This document shows positions 49,017-58,316 of a stretch of 64,000 bases of DNA, piece after piece; position 1 is the first letter of the stretch, and every line of letters starts with the position of its first letter. Position numbers and translations under genes: made by a program. The DNA is from Acidihalobacter aeolianus (GTDB taxonomy: Bacteria > Pseudomonadota > Gammaproteobacteria > DSM-5130 > Acidihalobacteraceae): positions 2,917,183 to 2,981,182 of the forward strand of contig NZ_CP017448.1 in assembly GCF_001753165.1 (NCBI RefSeq), given 5' to 3'. The notes beneath the pieces were generated by a model. It worked only from the letters and a program-made list of their open reading frames with translations. It was not told the DNA's origin and did not search any database.

Positions 49017-49609
49017 TGCTGGCGCACCCTGCGCGGACCAAACATCGATGACACCACCGGCTGGCGTGCCAGCTGATGGATCACCACGATACTGACGTGG
49101 CCGATCCAATAGGCCCATGCGAGATAGGAGATCAGATTGTGTGTCTCGGACACGGCGGTGAACATGGCAGCGCCGTGCATGCCCTTGAAGGACGGACGGA
49201 GCATCAGATTGAGCACCCCGGTCAACCCCATGCCGGTCATGGTCAGAAAGCCCAGGCCGTGGATATAACTCGGCAGACCCACGCGGGGCCCGGATTCCGG
49301 TAGTTGGCCACGCAGCAGACCACGCAGGTCGGCGAGGACGGCACGGCGTCCGCTCGGATACCAGGGGAACAACTGCGAGAGGTACCAGCCCTGCCGATAG
49401 CGCACCACCCAGAACCAATGGGCCGCAATTACGCAGGCTGCAGTCACGCCGACGATTTGATGCAGCAGAAATACATCCGCCGTCTGCGGCGTGGACATGT
49501 CCAGGCTAGTGAACAGCTGAAAGGTGATGGTGAGAGCCATCCCCATGTGCAGCCAACGGATGGTCGGGTCCCAGGGTTGAACTGGTTTGGGAGCGTGCAT
49601 CGTCATCAT
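49013..49609 (-). CDS. cytochrome b561-type membrane protein
   Basis: Four-helix di-haem cytochrome b of the b561/HydC type (198 residues). Candidate haem histidines are in IRWLHMGMALT, DVFLLHQIVGVT, YIHGLGFLTMTG and WIGHVSIVVIHQL. GGAGGCGAG precedes ATG 49609. It is likely to pass electrons between quinone and a periplasmic partner. The gene is followed by the Sel1 and DUF2493 genes in an overlapping unit, and a cytochrome c gene lies 240 bases upstream in the same direction, which would be a natural partner (inference). Confidence 0.85.
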   Translation of the reverse strand: MMTMHAPKPVQPWDPTIRWLHMGMALTITFQLFTSLDMSTPQTADVFLLHQIVGVTAACVIAAHWFWVVRYRQGWYLSQLFPWYPSGRRAVLADLRGLLRGQLPESGPRVGLPSYIHGLGFLTMTGMGLTGVLNLMLRPSFKGMHGAAMFTAVSETHNLISYLAWAYWIGHVSIVVIHQLARQPVVSSMFGPRRVRQQ

Positions 49610-49846
49610 CTCGCCTCCATCGCGGTTTCGTACCGCACCTCCTGCGCGGAGGCACGGCACCACTCTGGATCAGACAATGCACACTGCGCGCCAGCATGGA
49701 ACATATTGGATTCAGGACATCTCAATCCGCCCATAACCCATGCGCCGCGCGGTTTTCACGCGATGGCGGCAGACTTCCAAACACAGCGGACGCCCAGCCT
49801 AGTGGCTCAGCCTGAGGCCCGCATGGCGCAAAACGAGTCCGTCCGG

Positions 49847-50212
49847 TCAGTCGACCAGCTTCAGAATCATCTTGGCCAGTACGGCCGCCTGCGCGTTGTT
49901 GGCCATACCCGGCGGCATCGGAGGATACCCGGCCCACAGGCCGCTGCTGCCGTTGGCGATGGCCTTTGTCACCTCAGCCTCGGCATTGGGCTTGCCGTGA
50001 TAGCGCAGCGCCACGTCCTCCCAAGGCGGCCCCACCACGCGGTGATTGATCGCATGGCAACCCATGCACGCCAAGCCGTTGGACTTGACGTAGGACAACA
50101 GCTTGGAGGCATCCGCCTGGTTGATTTTCGGCCCGGCCAGCGCGGGCACCGTGGTCCCGGCAAGCATCAGTGCGATGCCGGTCATGCTCAACATCCGTGA
50201 GATTTTTTTCAT
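49847..50212 (-). CDS. periplasmic class I cytochrome c
   Basis: 121-residue exported cytochrome c. Signal peptide MKKISRMLSMTGIALMLAG ending near ALAG. One haem motif CMGCH (in NGLACMGCHAINHRVVGPP) and an axial methionine in YPPMPPG. The pattern HRVVGPPWEDVALRY is seen in cytochromes c5/c-551. GGGAG lies upstream of ATG 50212, which I prefer over the longer reading to 50,269. It is the likely electron partner of the cytochrome b encoded next to it. Confidence 0.92.
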   Translation of the reverse strand: MKKISRMLSMTGIALMLAGTTVPALAGPKINQADASKLLSYVKSNGLACMGCHAINHRVVGPPWEDVALRYHGKPNAEAEVTKAIANGSSGLWAGYPPMPPGMANNAQAAVLAKMILKLVD

Positions 50213-50356
50213 AGACGAAAACTCCCTGAGTAAACGACAGGCCGCGAATCTCGCCATGCCCAGAATCACTTTACCGCCGGGGCGCCCCGCAGCCCTTGAT
50301 CCTGGTCACGAAACCCATGGTTGAATATAGCGTGGGTCAAACCCGAAACAATTGTA

Positions 50357-50362
50357 TATAAT
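50357..50362 (+). promoter_or_regulatory. possible -10 box for the MHYT-GGDEF-EAL gene
   Basis: TATAAT within an AT-rich stretch (ATTGTATATAATCC) 63 bases before the ATG, in an otherwise GC-rich region. A GTCAAA about 15 bases upstream is only a weak -35 candidate. Confidence 0.4.
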
Positions 50363-50424
50363 CCCCATCTAATATTCTAAACACCGCGCGACAAAGAATA
50401 ATCACTCCGCACCGCGGCCAAGCG

Positions 50425-53013
50425 ATGACCTACATCCATACCGCTTACAACATACCCCTCGTCGGCCTGTCCTTCGCCGTGGCGATGATGGCCTCGTATA
50501 CCGCTCTGGAACTCGCACGCCGCGTCACCGGCACCGACTCCGGTCAGCGCGCCGGCATCTGGCTGACCACGGGCGCGGTGGTCATGGGGCTTGGCGTATG
50601 GTCGATGCACTTCATCAGCATGCTGGCGTACGAAACCGGCATGCGCATCCGCTACGACCTCCCTCTGACCCTGCTGTCGATGGCGGTCGCCGTTGCCGCC
50701 TCAGGCTTTGCCTTGCACATCGCTACGCGCAGCCACCTGCGCTGGCCGCGGCTGACGGTAAGCGGTTTGATCATGGGTGGTGGCATCGCCGCCATGCACT
50801 ATATCGGCATGGCGGCGATGATCATGCCGGCAGTCGCACACTTCAACGCCACCATCCTGACGCTATCGATCCTGATCGCGATCGTCGCCGCCACTGCGGC
50901 GCTGTGGATGACCTACCAGCTCGCGCATCGCACCGGAGGCATGATCCCGCCGCTTCGCCTGCGTTTCGCCGCGGCCATAGCAATGGGCATTGCCGTGTGC
51001 GGCATGCATTACACCGGCATGGCCGCGGTTGACTACACCCCTGTCGACTCAGCCTTCCCGCTCGTTGCTGCAGCCACGCACGGCAACGACATCAACCGCT
51101 TCTGGCTCGCCGTCGCCATTGGCGCAGTCATCGTGTTGCTGCTGGCAGCCACGTTGCTGATCGTGGTCATCGAGGCCCGCCTGAGCGACCGCGAACGCGC
51201 CGAGCGCGCGCTCAAGCATCGCATCGAGGACACCTCGCGCGCCCTGCATCAGGAGCAGATCCGCGGTCAGGTCACTCTGGACGCTATCGCCGATGGCGTG
51301 ATCACCGTGAACCTGGATGGCCAGGTGATACACCTCAATCCCATGGCCGAGCAGCTGACGGGTTGGACGTCCGCGGCAACTCTCGGGCGGCCGATCGAGC
51401 AGACGCTGGAAATCATCAACGAGACCACGCGACACGCCCTATCTCTCCCTATGGACACCGTGTTCACCGAACACCGCACCTCGCGCCTACCTTCGGTCAA
51501 TCTGGTCAACGCCGTGGACGGCAACGAGATCGCCATCGACCTGATGGTCTCCCCGATCCGCGATGACGACGGTACGCCTATTGGCGCCGTCATCGTGTTC
51601 CGAGACATCAGTCAGCGCCAGGAACTGACCCGCCGGCTCAATTATCAGGCACGCCAAGACGCCCTCACCGGGCTGTTCAACCGCGCCGAATTCGACGAGC
51701 GCCTGCGCGAGGCGATCCGCTCCGCGCAGGAAGACGAGCGTGAGCACTCCCTGCTCTACTTCGATCTCGACCACTTCAAGCTGGTCAACGACACCTGTGG
51801 CCACGTCGCCGGAGACGAACTGCTCAAGCAGCTCAGCCTGCTGCTGCGGAGCTGCTTCCGCGAGTCGGACTCCATCGCCCGCCTGGGCGGAGACGAGTTC
51901 GGCGTCATCATGCGCGACTGTCCCCAGGTGATGGCGAGACGCCTCGCGGAGAAACTGCGTTCCACGGTCGAGCATTTCCGCTTTGCCTGGCAGGACCGCA
52001 GCTTCAGCATCGGCATCAGCGCAGGTCTGGTCAGCATCAACGCCTTTGCCGGCGATGTGACGCGATTGCTCAGCGCGGTCGATACAGCCTGCTATCTCGC
52101 CAAGGACAACGGCCGCAACCGGGTCGAGATCTACGACGAGAAGAACACGCAGCTCGCTTCCCGCGGCCAGGAAATGGAATGGGCTCACCGCATCCGCGAA
52201 GCCATCGAACACGATCATTTCGTGCTTTATTGCCAGAACATCAGCCCGCTCGCCCCAGGCGAACAATCCCCGCACTGCGAGGTCCTGCTGCGTTACCGCG
52301 ACGAACGCGGGCAGATCTCGCCGCCGATGAGCTTCATCCCCACCGCCGAGCGTTATTTCCTCATGCCGGCGATCGACCGCTGGGTCATCCGCAAGGTACT
52401 GGAACTGCTCTCCGGCGAGCGAGCGCAGGGCGACGGCATCCCGCACTCGTACTCGATCAACCTCTCCGGACAGAGCCTCGGCGATACCGCCATGGTCGGC
52501 TACATCCTGGAGCAGCTAGACGCCAGCGGCGTCGATCCGCAGTGCCTGTGCTTCGAGATCACCGAGACGGCCGCGATCACCAACCTCAGCCATGCGCGCG
52601 AATTCATCCGCACCCTCAAGGCACGCGGCGTGCGCTTCTCGCTGGACGACTTCGGCAGCGGCATGTCGTCCTTCGCCTATCTCAAGGACCTGCCGGTCGA
52701 CTACATCAAGATCGACGGCTGCTTCATCCGCGACTTGCTCGACGACTCGCTGGACCACGCCATCGTCACCTCCATTTGCGACATCGGCCGCGTACTCGGC
52801 ATCAAGACGGTGGCCGAATACGTAGAAACCGACTCCGTCATCCAGCGTCTGCGCGAGATCGGCATCGACTACGCGCAGGGATTCTGGATCGGCAAGCCAC
52901 AGCCGATCCCGGCGGCACTGGCGCAGATCCAGCCCAATGCGCCCGCCCGCAAGCAGATCGAGATGCCGGGGGGCGGACCACTCGCCCCCTGCGCAGCCAG
53001 AGCGCCCGAATAA
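50425..53013 (+). CDS. MHYT-PAS-GGDEF-EAL cyclic-di-GMP protein
   Basis: 862-residue membrane sensor for c-di-GMP. The N-terminal MHYT domain (about 1-250, seven helices) has MHFISMLAY, MHYIGMAAM and MHYTGMAAVD, whose Met/His residues are thought to bind copper and sense O2, CO or NO. A PAS domain (about 285-400) is followed by a GGDEF domain with an intact GGDEF motif (488-492) and an EAL domain. The EAL signature is EVLLR (Glu619), still with Glu at the metal site; DDFGSG and DYIKIDG are present. Both activities are possible; which dominates cannot be told. It is monocistronic by spacing. Confidence 0.95.
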   Translation: MTYIHTAYNIPLVGLSFAVAMMASYTALELARRVTGTDSGQRAGIWLTTGAVVMGLGVWSMHFISMLAYETGMRIRYDLPLTLLSMAVAVAASGFALHIATRSHLRWPRLTVSGLIMGGGIAAMHYIGMAAMIMPAVAHFNATILTLSILIAIVAATAALWMTYQLAHRTGGMIPPLRLRFAAAIAMGIAVCGMHYTGMAAVDYTPVDSAFPLVAAATHGNDINRFWLAVAIGAVIVLLLAATLLIVVIEARLSDRERAERALKHRIEDTSRALHQEQIRGQVTLDAIADGVITVNLDGQVIHLNPMAEQLTGWTSAATLGRPIEQTLEIINETTRHALSLPMDTVFTEHRTSRLPSVNLVNAVDGNEIAIDLMVSPIRDDDGTPIGAVIVFRDISQRQELTRRLNYQARQDALTGLFNRAEFDERLREAIRSAQEDEREHSLLYFDLDHFKLVNDTCGHVAGDELLKQLSLLLRSCFRESDSIARLGGDEFGVIMRDCPQVMARRLAEKLRSTVEHFRFAWQDRSFSIGISAGLVSINAFAGDVTRLLSAVDTACYLAKDNGRNRVEIYDEKNTQLASRGQEMEWAHRIREAIEHDHFVLYCQNISPLAPGEQSPHCEVLLRYRDERGQISPPMSFIPTAERYFLMPAIDRWVIRKVLELLSGERAQGDGIPHSYSINLSGQSLGDTAMVGYILEQLDASGVDPQCLCFEITETAAITNLSHAREFIRTLKARGVRFSLDDFGSGMSSFAYLKDLPVDYIKIDGCFIRDLLDDSLDHAIVTSICDIGRVLGIKTVAEYVETDSVIQRLREIGIDYAQGFWIGKPQPIPAALAQIQPNAPARKQIEMPGGGPLAPCAARAPE

Positions 53014-53029
53014 TCCAGCGTCTGCCGCG

Positions 53030-53575
53030 TCAGCGGACGCGGCGATAGGTTCCCATCAGCGTCGCCTCCGCGAGCACATGACCGTGCATCGCGGCGAGCA
53101 GGCGTGCGCGGTCGGGCGGCGCTGGGAATTTCAGCGTCGTGTCGAGGGCATAGAGGCGGAAGAAGTAGCGGTGCCGACCGATCGGCGGGCACGGCCCGCC
53201 GTAACCCGCGCGCTTCCAGCTGTTCAAGCCGTCGCGTGCCTCGGGCGGGGTCGCCGCGCCCGTGGGCAGAGCGCCGGCGTGCGGCGGCAGGTCGTAAATC
53301 ACCCAGTGGACCCAGGTCATGCGCGGCGCCTTCGGGTCCGGGGCGTCCGGATCGGTGACCACCAGCGCCAGGCTGCGCGTGCCCGCAGGCGGCCGCGTCC
53401 AGGCCAGCGGCGGCGACACGCCCGGGCCGTCGCAGGTATAGCGCTGCGGAATCGAGGCATCCGCGGCGAAGGCCGCAGAGCTCAGCCGCATGCCCGGCGC
53501 CGCGATCGCCAGACCGCCGCCGAGACACAGCACGGCCGTCAGGCTGACTCTGATCCAGGTCGCTCCGTAACGCAT
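53030..53575 (-). CDS. exported YbhB/YbcL-type PEBP family protein
   Basis: Phosphatidylethanolamine-binding-protein-like domain of the bacterial YbhB/YbcL group (181 residues from ATG 53575). Signal peptide with AVLCLGGGLAIAAPG. Motifs: RYTCDGPGVSPPLAW, ALVVTDPDAPDPK, WVHWVIYDLPP, YGGPCPPIGRHRYFFRLYAL. The DPDAP and GGPCPP loops form the ligand pocket. Physiological role is not established. It is convergent with the MHYT gene. Confidence 0.92.
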   Translation of the reverse strand: MRYGATWIRVSLTAVLCLGGGLAIAAPGMRLSSAAFAADASIPQRYTCDGPGVSPPLAWTRPPAGTRSLALVVTDPDAPDPKAPRMTWVHWVIYDLPPHAGALPTGAATPPEARDGLNSWKRAGYGGPCPPIGRHRYFFRLYALDTTLKFPAPPDRARLLAAMHGHVLAEATLMGTYRRVR

Positions 53576-53744
53576 AGCCCGTCTCCTCGAAGGCTTCGGG
53601 CGCGCAAGGCGCCCAGGGTCAACGAACACCATCGCATGCCGTTGTCGTCAATATAGATCGACATGCCCGCCAAACAATCGCCTCGCAGCATAACGATGAA
53701 TTATTTTCGATTTCATCCTCACGCTCGGATCGCCGAGAACCACG

Positions 53745-54641
53745 CTATGCGGACGGATGCGTACGAGAGGCCCAAAAATCGATGAAGGTACGCACCTTCG
53801 CTGAAAGATATTTTCTGTTCGGGTAAACGGCGTACAGCGTGGTGGTGAAATTCAACGCTTCCGGAAGCAGCACCTCGAGCCGGCCCGCCTGAATATCCGG
53901 CGCGGACATCCAGGTCGGCAGGAAAGCAAGCCCCATGCCGGCGAGCGCTGCGAGATGCAGCATTGTCTCGTTTTCGGTGCGCAATACGGTGCGCAATCTC
54001 GCCGCACCCTCTCCCTTCGTCCCGTTGACGGGGAAACTGCCGTCCCAGTTCGTGCCGCTGTAGAGCAACAGCGCATGGCCTTCCAGGTCCGCGATCCGTT
54101 CGGGACGGCCCGTACGCGCCAGATACTCGACCGAACCCACGAGCTGGAACACCACGTCCATGAGCGGACGTGCCACCAGACCCGGATCGAGATTCTCGGA
54201 GGCCGTCGCGCGCAGCGCCAGATCGAATCCCTCGTCCACCAGGTTCACGATTCTTCCACTGAAATCCATGTCGAGCACGACATCGGGATAACGCTGATGA
54301 TATTCGGCCAGTCCGCCGGCGGTGAATGCGTTGGCAATCCACACCGGCGCGCTCAGCTTCAGAGTCCCGCGCGGCGTGACGGTGACGTTGCTGACCGCGG
54401 CTTCCACCTCGTCCAGACCGTCCAGCATTTGCCGCGCCTGATTGAAATACAGCGCTCCGGCTTCGGTCAGATTGACGTGGCGACTCGTCCGGTTCAGCAA
54501 GCGGCTGCCGAGCCGATTCTCGAGATGCATCACGTGCTTGCTGGCCATCGCCGGCGAAAGGCCCAGACGGCCCGCGGCCGCCGTGAAGCTCTTCAGCTCG
54601 GCCACGGCGCAGAACACGCGCAGGCTCAATAGGGTGTCCAC
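53745..54641 (-). CDS. LysR family transcriptional regulator
   Basis: 298-residue LysR protein with an N-terminal winged HTH (LRVFCAVAELKSFTAAAGRL, LSPAMASKHVMHLENRLGSRL, NRTSRHVNLTEAG) of the CrgA/AaeR-like subgroup (NRTSR, YxxxxQxLD style), and a C-terminal substrate-binding-like domain. It is divergent from the DODA-type dioxygenase gene with 147 bases between, the standard LysR/target arrangement, so it probably controls that gene and perhaps yceI. Confidence 0.94.
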   Translation of the reverse strand: MDTLLSLRVFCAVAELKSFTAAAGRLGLSPAMASKHVMHLENRLGSRLLNRTSRHVNLTEAGALYFNQARQMLDGLDEVEAAVSNVTVTPRGTLKLSAPVWIANAFTAGGLAEYHQRYPDVVLDMDFSGRIVNLVDEGFDLALRATASENLDPGLVARPLMDVVFQLVGSVEYLARTGRPERIADLEGHALLLYSGTNWDGSFPVNGTKGEGAARLRTVLRTENETMLHLAALAGMGLAFLPTWMSAPDIQAGRLEVLLPEALNFTTTLYAVYPNRKYLSAKVRTFIDFWASRTHPSA

Positions 54642-54788
54642 CGATCATCAACCCAAAAGAAACATTGCATCAATAATTACCACATTGATGCATGAATAAG
54701 AAACAATCATCCTTACAATCAATCGGCAGCCCTGTACCGCAAGCCTGCGCAGGATGCCCTCATCGGTATTCGGCACGAGGACAGCAAC

Positions 54789-55619
54789 GTGAACACCACT
54801 CGTCTCCCCACCTATTTCGTCAGTCATGGCGGCGGCCCCTGGCCGTATATGGACGGCGAATTCCGACGCAATTTCAACCTGCTCGAAAACTCCCTGCACG
54901 AAATGCGCGCGGATCTGGGCAACGCGCCCCGCGCGATTCTCATGGTCTCCGGCCACTGGGAAGAACAGGGACTGGCGATTTCATCCGGAGACCGCCCCGG
55001 CATGGTCTACGACTACTATGGCTTCCCGGATTACCTCTACCACATCGCCTACAACGCCCCCGGCTCGCCGGAGCTTGCGCAGCGCGTTCAAACCCTGCTC
55101 CGCGACAATCGAATGGAGGCGAGGCTGGACCCGACGCGGGGTTTCGATCACGGCACGTTCAGCATCATGAAACCGCTTTATCCCGACGAAGATATGCCGG
55201 TGGTACAGCTCTCGCTGGACGCGAAACTGGACCCGGAATTCCACATCCGGGTCGGGCGTGCTCTGGTGCCGCTACGCGACGAAGGCGTGCTGATCGTGGG
55301 CAGCGGCCTGAGCTACCACAATCTACGCGCCATGCGCGACGCCAGCGGGGAAATACCCTCGCGCGAATTCGATGCCTGGTTGCAACGGACACTGTTCGAT
55401 TTCGCACCGGAAGCACGCAGCGAACGACTTATTCACTGGGAAAAGGCCCCTTCCGCGCGCGCCGCTCACCCGCGCGAGGATCACCTGATTCCGCTGATGG
55501 TCGCGCTCGGTGCAGCCGAACAGGAAAACGCCAGTCTCACTTATCACCAGAAGGATTTTTTCGGAAATTTAACCGCATCGAGTTTTCGATTCGGGCAGCC
55601 CCCGAATTTTCAAAACTGA
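54789..55619 (+). CDS. class III extradiol dioxygenase (DODA/YgiD type)
   Basis: Zinc or iron aromatic-ring dioxygenase of the 4,5-DOPA dioxygenase group, 276 residues. Candidate metal ligands are His13 in YFVSHGGGPWPYMD, the His in LMVSGHWEEQGLAI and the one in GFDHGTFSIM. The C-terminal segment HPREDHLIPLMVALGAA is typical. The natural substrate of the bacterial proteins is unknown. An intergenic AT-rich gap separates it from the divergent LysR gene. yceI follows 102 bases downstream on the same strand. Confidence 0.92.
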   Translation: MNTTRLPTYFVSHGGGPWPYMDGEFRRNFNLLENSLHEMRADLGNAPRAILMVSGHWEEQGLAISSGDRPGMVYDYYGFPDYLYHIAYNAPGSPELAQRVQTLLRDNRMEARLDPTRGFDHGTFSIMKPLYPDEDMPVVQLSLDAKLDPEFHIRVGRALVPLRDEGVLIVGSGLSYHNLRAMRDASGEIPSREFDAWLQRTLFDFAPEARSERLIHWEKAPSARAAHPREDHLIPLMVALGAAEQENASLTYHQKDFFGNLTASSFRFGQPPNFQN

Positions 55620-55721
55620 GCTAAATAAATAGACCTGGATCGTTGTTCGTAGAAACGGGCTTTATCGAACCAAGGCCCATGTGTCGCATATTCAAAAACA
55701 GACAAACAGGAGGTCTGAGCC

Positions 55722-56363
55722 ATGCGCAACAAATTGCTGAACACCCTCGGCGCGGGCGCGCTTGCACTGGGCGCCCTGAACCTCGTCCCGTCTGCAGCCC
55801 AGGCCGCACCCGCCACCCTGCACGACAGCTTCGCCGGCACGTACAAGATCGACCATGACCACTCCCTTGCTTGGTTCACGGTCGAACATGCGCGTGTCTC
55901 GGAATTCGTCGGCCGTTTCGACAAGATCGCCGGCACCTACACCTTCGACCCCAAGGACCCCGCCAAGGACAAGGTCGAGGTCACCATCCCGGTCGACAGT
56001 CTCGACACCAATTTCGCGATGCGTAACCGCGACCTGCTCGGGCCCGATTTCTTCAACGCACGCGAATTCCCGGACATCAAGTTCGTCAGCACGCGCTATG
56101 AGCCCACCGGCAAGCACACCGGCAAGCTGTATGGCAACATGACCCTGCACGGTACCACGCACCCGATCGTGTTCCGCGTACGCCAGATCGGCGCCGGCCC
56201 GGTCAACGCCCTGCCCAAACCCTGGGGCGGGTACCTGTCCGGCTACGTCGCCACCGCCACCATCAAGCGCAGCGACTTCGGCGTTTCCGCCTACGAAGGC
56301 ATGATCGGCAACCGTGTCCGCCTGCACATCAACATCGAAGGCGTGCGCACCGGACATTCCTGA
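55722..56363 (+). CDS. YceI family exported lipid-binding protein
   Basis: Periplasmic lipocalin-like protein of 213 residues. Signal peptide to about AAQAAP, then YKIDHDHSLAWFTVEHARVS, FVGRFDKIAGTYTFDP, DLLGPDFFNAREFPDIKFVS and the closing YEGMIGNRVRLHINIEG. The family binds isoprenoids such as quinone-like lipids and is often stress- or base-induced. AGGAGG precedes the ATG. It ends with a strong terminator hairpin. Confidence 0.95.
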   Translation: MRNKLLNTLGAGALALGALNLVPSAAQAAPATLHDSFAGTYKIDHDHSLAWFTVEHARVSEFVGRFDKIAGTYTFDPKDPAKDKVEVTIPVDSLDTNFAMRNRDLLGPDFFNAREFPDIKFVSTRYEPTGKHTGKLYGNMTLHGTTHPIVFRVRQIGAGPVNALPKPWGGYLSGYVATATIKRSDFGVSAYEGMIGNRVRLHINIEGVRTGHS

Positions 56364-56373
56364 TCCGTCACGC

Positions 56374-56405
56374 CTGCGCCGGGCTCAAGCCCGGCGCAGC
56401 TTTTA
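56374..56405 (+). terminator. rho-independent terminator after yceI
   Basis: Ten-base GC stem (CTGCGCCGGG / CCCGGCGCAG) with a short loop, followed by TTTTAT. It lies 11 bases after the yceI stop and before the next gene on the same strand. Confidence 0.8.
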
Positions 56406-56425
56406 TCCTCCGGGCGGAACCTCCC

Positions 56426-57307
56426 ATGAACGACCTGCTGGCCAACCCCTTCGTACGCCATCTCGTCTGGCGCAGCCTCGTCCTGCCGGGCCTCGCGACG
56501 CTCGCTTCCGGCCTGATATTGCTCGCCCTCACGCGCAACATGCGCGAACGCGATACCGGCAGCCTGTGGTCGACTCCCCTGCTCGTCGGCCTGCTCAGCG
56601 GCTATTTCGCCGTGTACCGCGACTGGTCCCTGTGGCCGCACACCGTCCTCGGCTGGCTGCCCGCACTGGCCGTGGCCACCATCCTGCTGACCGGCTGGAC
56701 GGCGCGCCGCAACCGATGGCTTGCCTGGGTCGCCGTCGCGCTGCTGGCGGCCGTGGCAAGCGGCGTCATGCTCCAACCGCTTCTACAGCAGGGCGCAACG
56801 CTCCCCGTCCTTCGGGAATGGGTCGTCATCGCTCTGCTCTGGTGGCTGCTGTGGGCAGGCTCCGCCTGCGGGCGCGGCGACCAACGCGGCGCCGCGGCCA
56901 GTCAGATCGTTCTCGCCGCAGGTCTGGCCGCCGCCGGCCCGCTCTCGCAGAGCATTCTTCTCGGCCAGTTGGCGATGGTCTTCGGCGCGGCCTGGGCGGT
57001 CGTCATCGCGCTGTCCTGGCTGCGCACCGACATGCCGATTTCGACACCTGCCGCGGATCTCGGCGCACTGGTGCTCGGCGTTCTCTACATCGAACTCTGG
57101 TACTACGCCGCAGCGCCGTGGCGAGTCGTTCTCGCGCTGCTCGTCGCCGCCGCGCTCGGCGCTGCCGCGCAACGCCTCTACCAGCGCACGAGTCCCGCGC
57201 ATCCACTCAAACGCATGCTCATATCGGCCGCCGTCACCGCCCTGCCCGCGGCCATCGGCGTGTATTACGCCTGGCAGGCCTACGCCACAAGCGGTGGAGG
57301 TTACTGA
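56426..57307 (+). CDS. polytopic inner-membrane protein, function unknown
   Basis: 293 residues with about nine hydrophobic segments and few charged residues (LVWRSLVLPGLATLASGLIL; TVLGWLPALAVATILLTGW; WWLLWAGSACGRG; LGALVLGVLYIELWYYAAAP). No signature motif is recognised. The start at 56426 has CGGGCGGAAC upstream. It starts 20 bases after the yceI terminator. It might be a small-molecule permease component, but nothing in the sequence proves it. Confidence 0.6.
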   Translation: MNDLLANPFVRHLVWRSLVLPGLATLASGLILLALTRNMRERDTGSLWSTPLLVGLLSGYFAVYRDWSLWPHTVLGWLPALAVATILLTGWTARRNRWLAWVAVALLAAVASGVMLQPLLQQGATLPVLREWVVIALLWWLLWAGSACGRGDQRGAAASQIVLAAGLAAAGPLSQSILLGQLAMVFGAAWAVVIALSWLRTDMPISTPAADLGALVLGVLYIELWYYAAAPWRVVLALLVAAALGAAAQRLYQRTSPAHPLKRMLISAAVTALPAAIGVYYAWQAYATSGGGY

Positions 57308-57617
57308 TCTCTCCGCAAGGCTCAATGGTTCTTACTGGATTGTCCACTGCGAATAGCGTTCTTAGGCACGACTTGCCAATAATTTTGAAAATTAATCAAG
57401 CCTATCTTATTGGCATTTGTGCACACTCAACCAAGCATGAATGCCATTAACCTGCTTGCTTACCTGTACGAGTGCGCAACGAAAAAGTTTGATAGCAAAA
57501 TCGCTATATAGTGCTAAATTTCCAATTCCCAGCACTCACTACGCTTCTGAACATCAGCCATCCACATGATTGGCGAGATATGTGTTTTCGCGCTGGGCAC
57601 CCACAGGAGGATAAACC
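57308..57617. other. intergenic region, AT-richer than flanks
   Basis: 310 bases with no gene I can support. It contains an inverted repeat GCCAATAA...TTATTGGC (about 57,374-57,413) and several AT-rich TATA-like stretches around 57,490-57,530 that may hold the promoter of the next gene. The drop in GC marks the approach to the accessory region. Confidence 0.5.
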
Positions 57618-58022
57618 ATGAAAAAGTTACGACTATTAGCCGCTTTTTCCGTATTGACGACCGGCCTTATTTTCGCCGGCACTAGCCTAGCAGCAGGAAA
57701 TGCCCAGCAAGAAATCAACAAGGCGCTACTGCATGCCGATTTTCTCATCAAGGCGAACACCCTGAACCATATGCACATGCACATGCACCATATACTCAAC
57801 TGCATGGTGGGTGAGCATGGGAAAGGGTTCAATGCGCACTATATGAATCCATGCAAAGGGCTCGGCAACGGCGCAATCAACGATGAGACCTCGGCCTCGA
57901 AGCGTAAATTGCTTCGGCAGATCGATCAGCTCGCCAGTGTCGGAGTGACCATCAACGATCATGCCGCCGCACATGACGTTGCCCTGGCCATTCACAGTCT
58001 GCTGGAGCAGGCTGACAAATAA
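57618..58022 (+). CDS. small exported His/Met-rich protein, unknown
   Basis: Not recognised. 134 residues with a clear signal peptide (MKKLRLLAAFSVLTTGLIFA to about SLAAG). The mature part is helical with a striking HMHMHMHH block (51-58), two cysteines (62 and 79) and further His/Met, a composition that suggests metal (copper) binding. AGGAGG precedes the ATG. Its nearest neighbours do not give a function, but a copper operon lies 12 kb away. GC is lower than in the core genes. Confidence 0.65.
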   Translation: MKKLRLLAAFSVLTTGLIFAGTSLAAGNAQQEINKALLHADFLIKANTLNHMHMHMHHILNCMVGEHGKGFNAHYMNPCKGLGNGAINDETSASKRKLLRQIDQLASVGVTINDHAAAHDVALAIHSLLEQADK

Positions 58023-58216
58023 CTGAAAACCGGCTCGACGATCGCGGCCGCCAGGGTTGTGGCGGTCGCGAACGCACCCGGAGAGAGTCTTGGGCTACCC
58101 CAGGCATTCGTTTCCTGCGTGTCTTCGGCCGAATCGGTCGGTCATCTTCGGTCAAGTGAAGGAGCCGGGATGAGAATCGGGTACCCGAAAGCCCTCACCA
58201 AAAACGAAACTCACCC

Positions 58217-58316
58217 TCACGCCTGTGGCGCCACATGGAAGGCCTCGCGGTAGATGGCGGTATGCAGTCGGCCGTCGGCTCCCACGTAACCTCTGTACAT
58301 GCCCGCGCTATTGAAT
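58217..58316 (-). pseudogene. remnant C-terminus of an interrupted gene
   Basis: On the minus strand a reading ends GMYRGYVGADGRLHT, AIYREAFHVAPQA and a TGA at 58217-58219. It looks like a real protein tail of about 32 codons. It is cut near 58,316 exactly where the group II intron RT sequence begins, so the insertion or a deletion removed the rest. I cannot name the protein. Confidence 0.4.
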
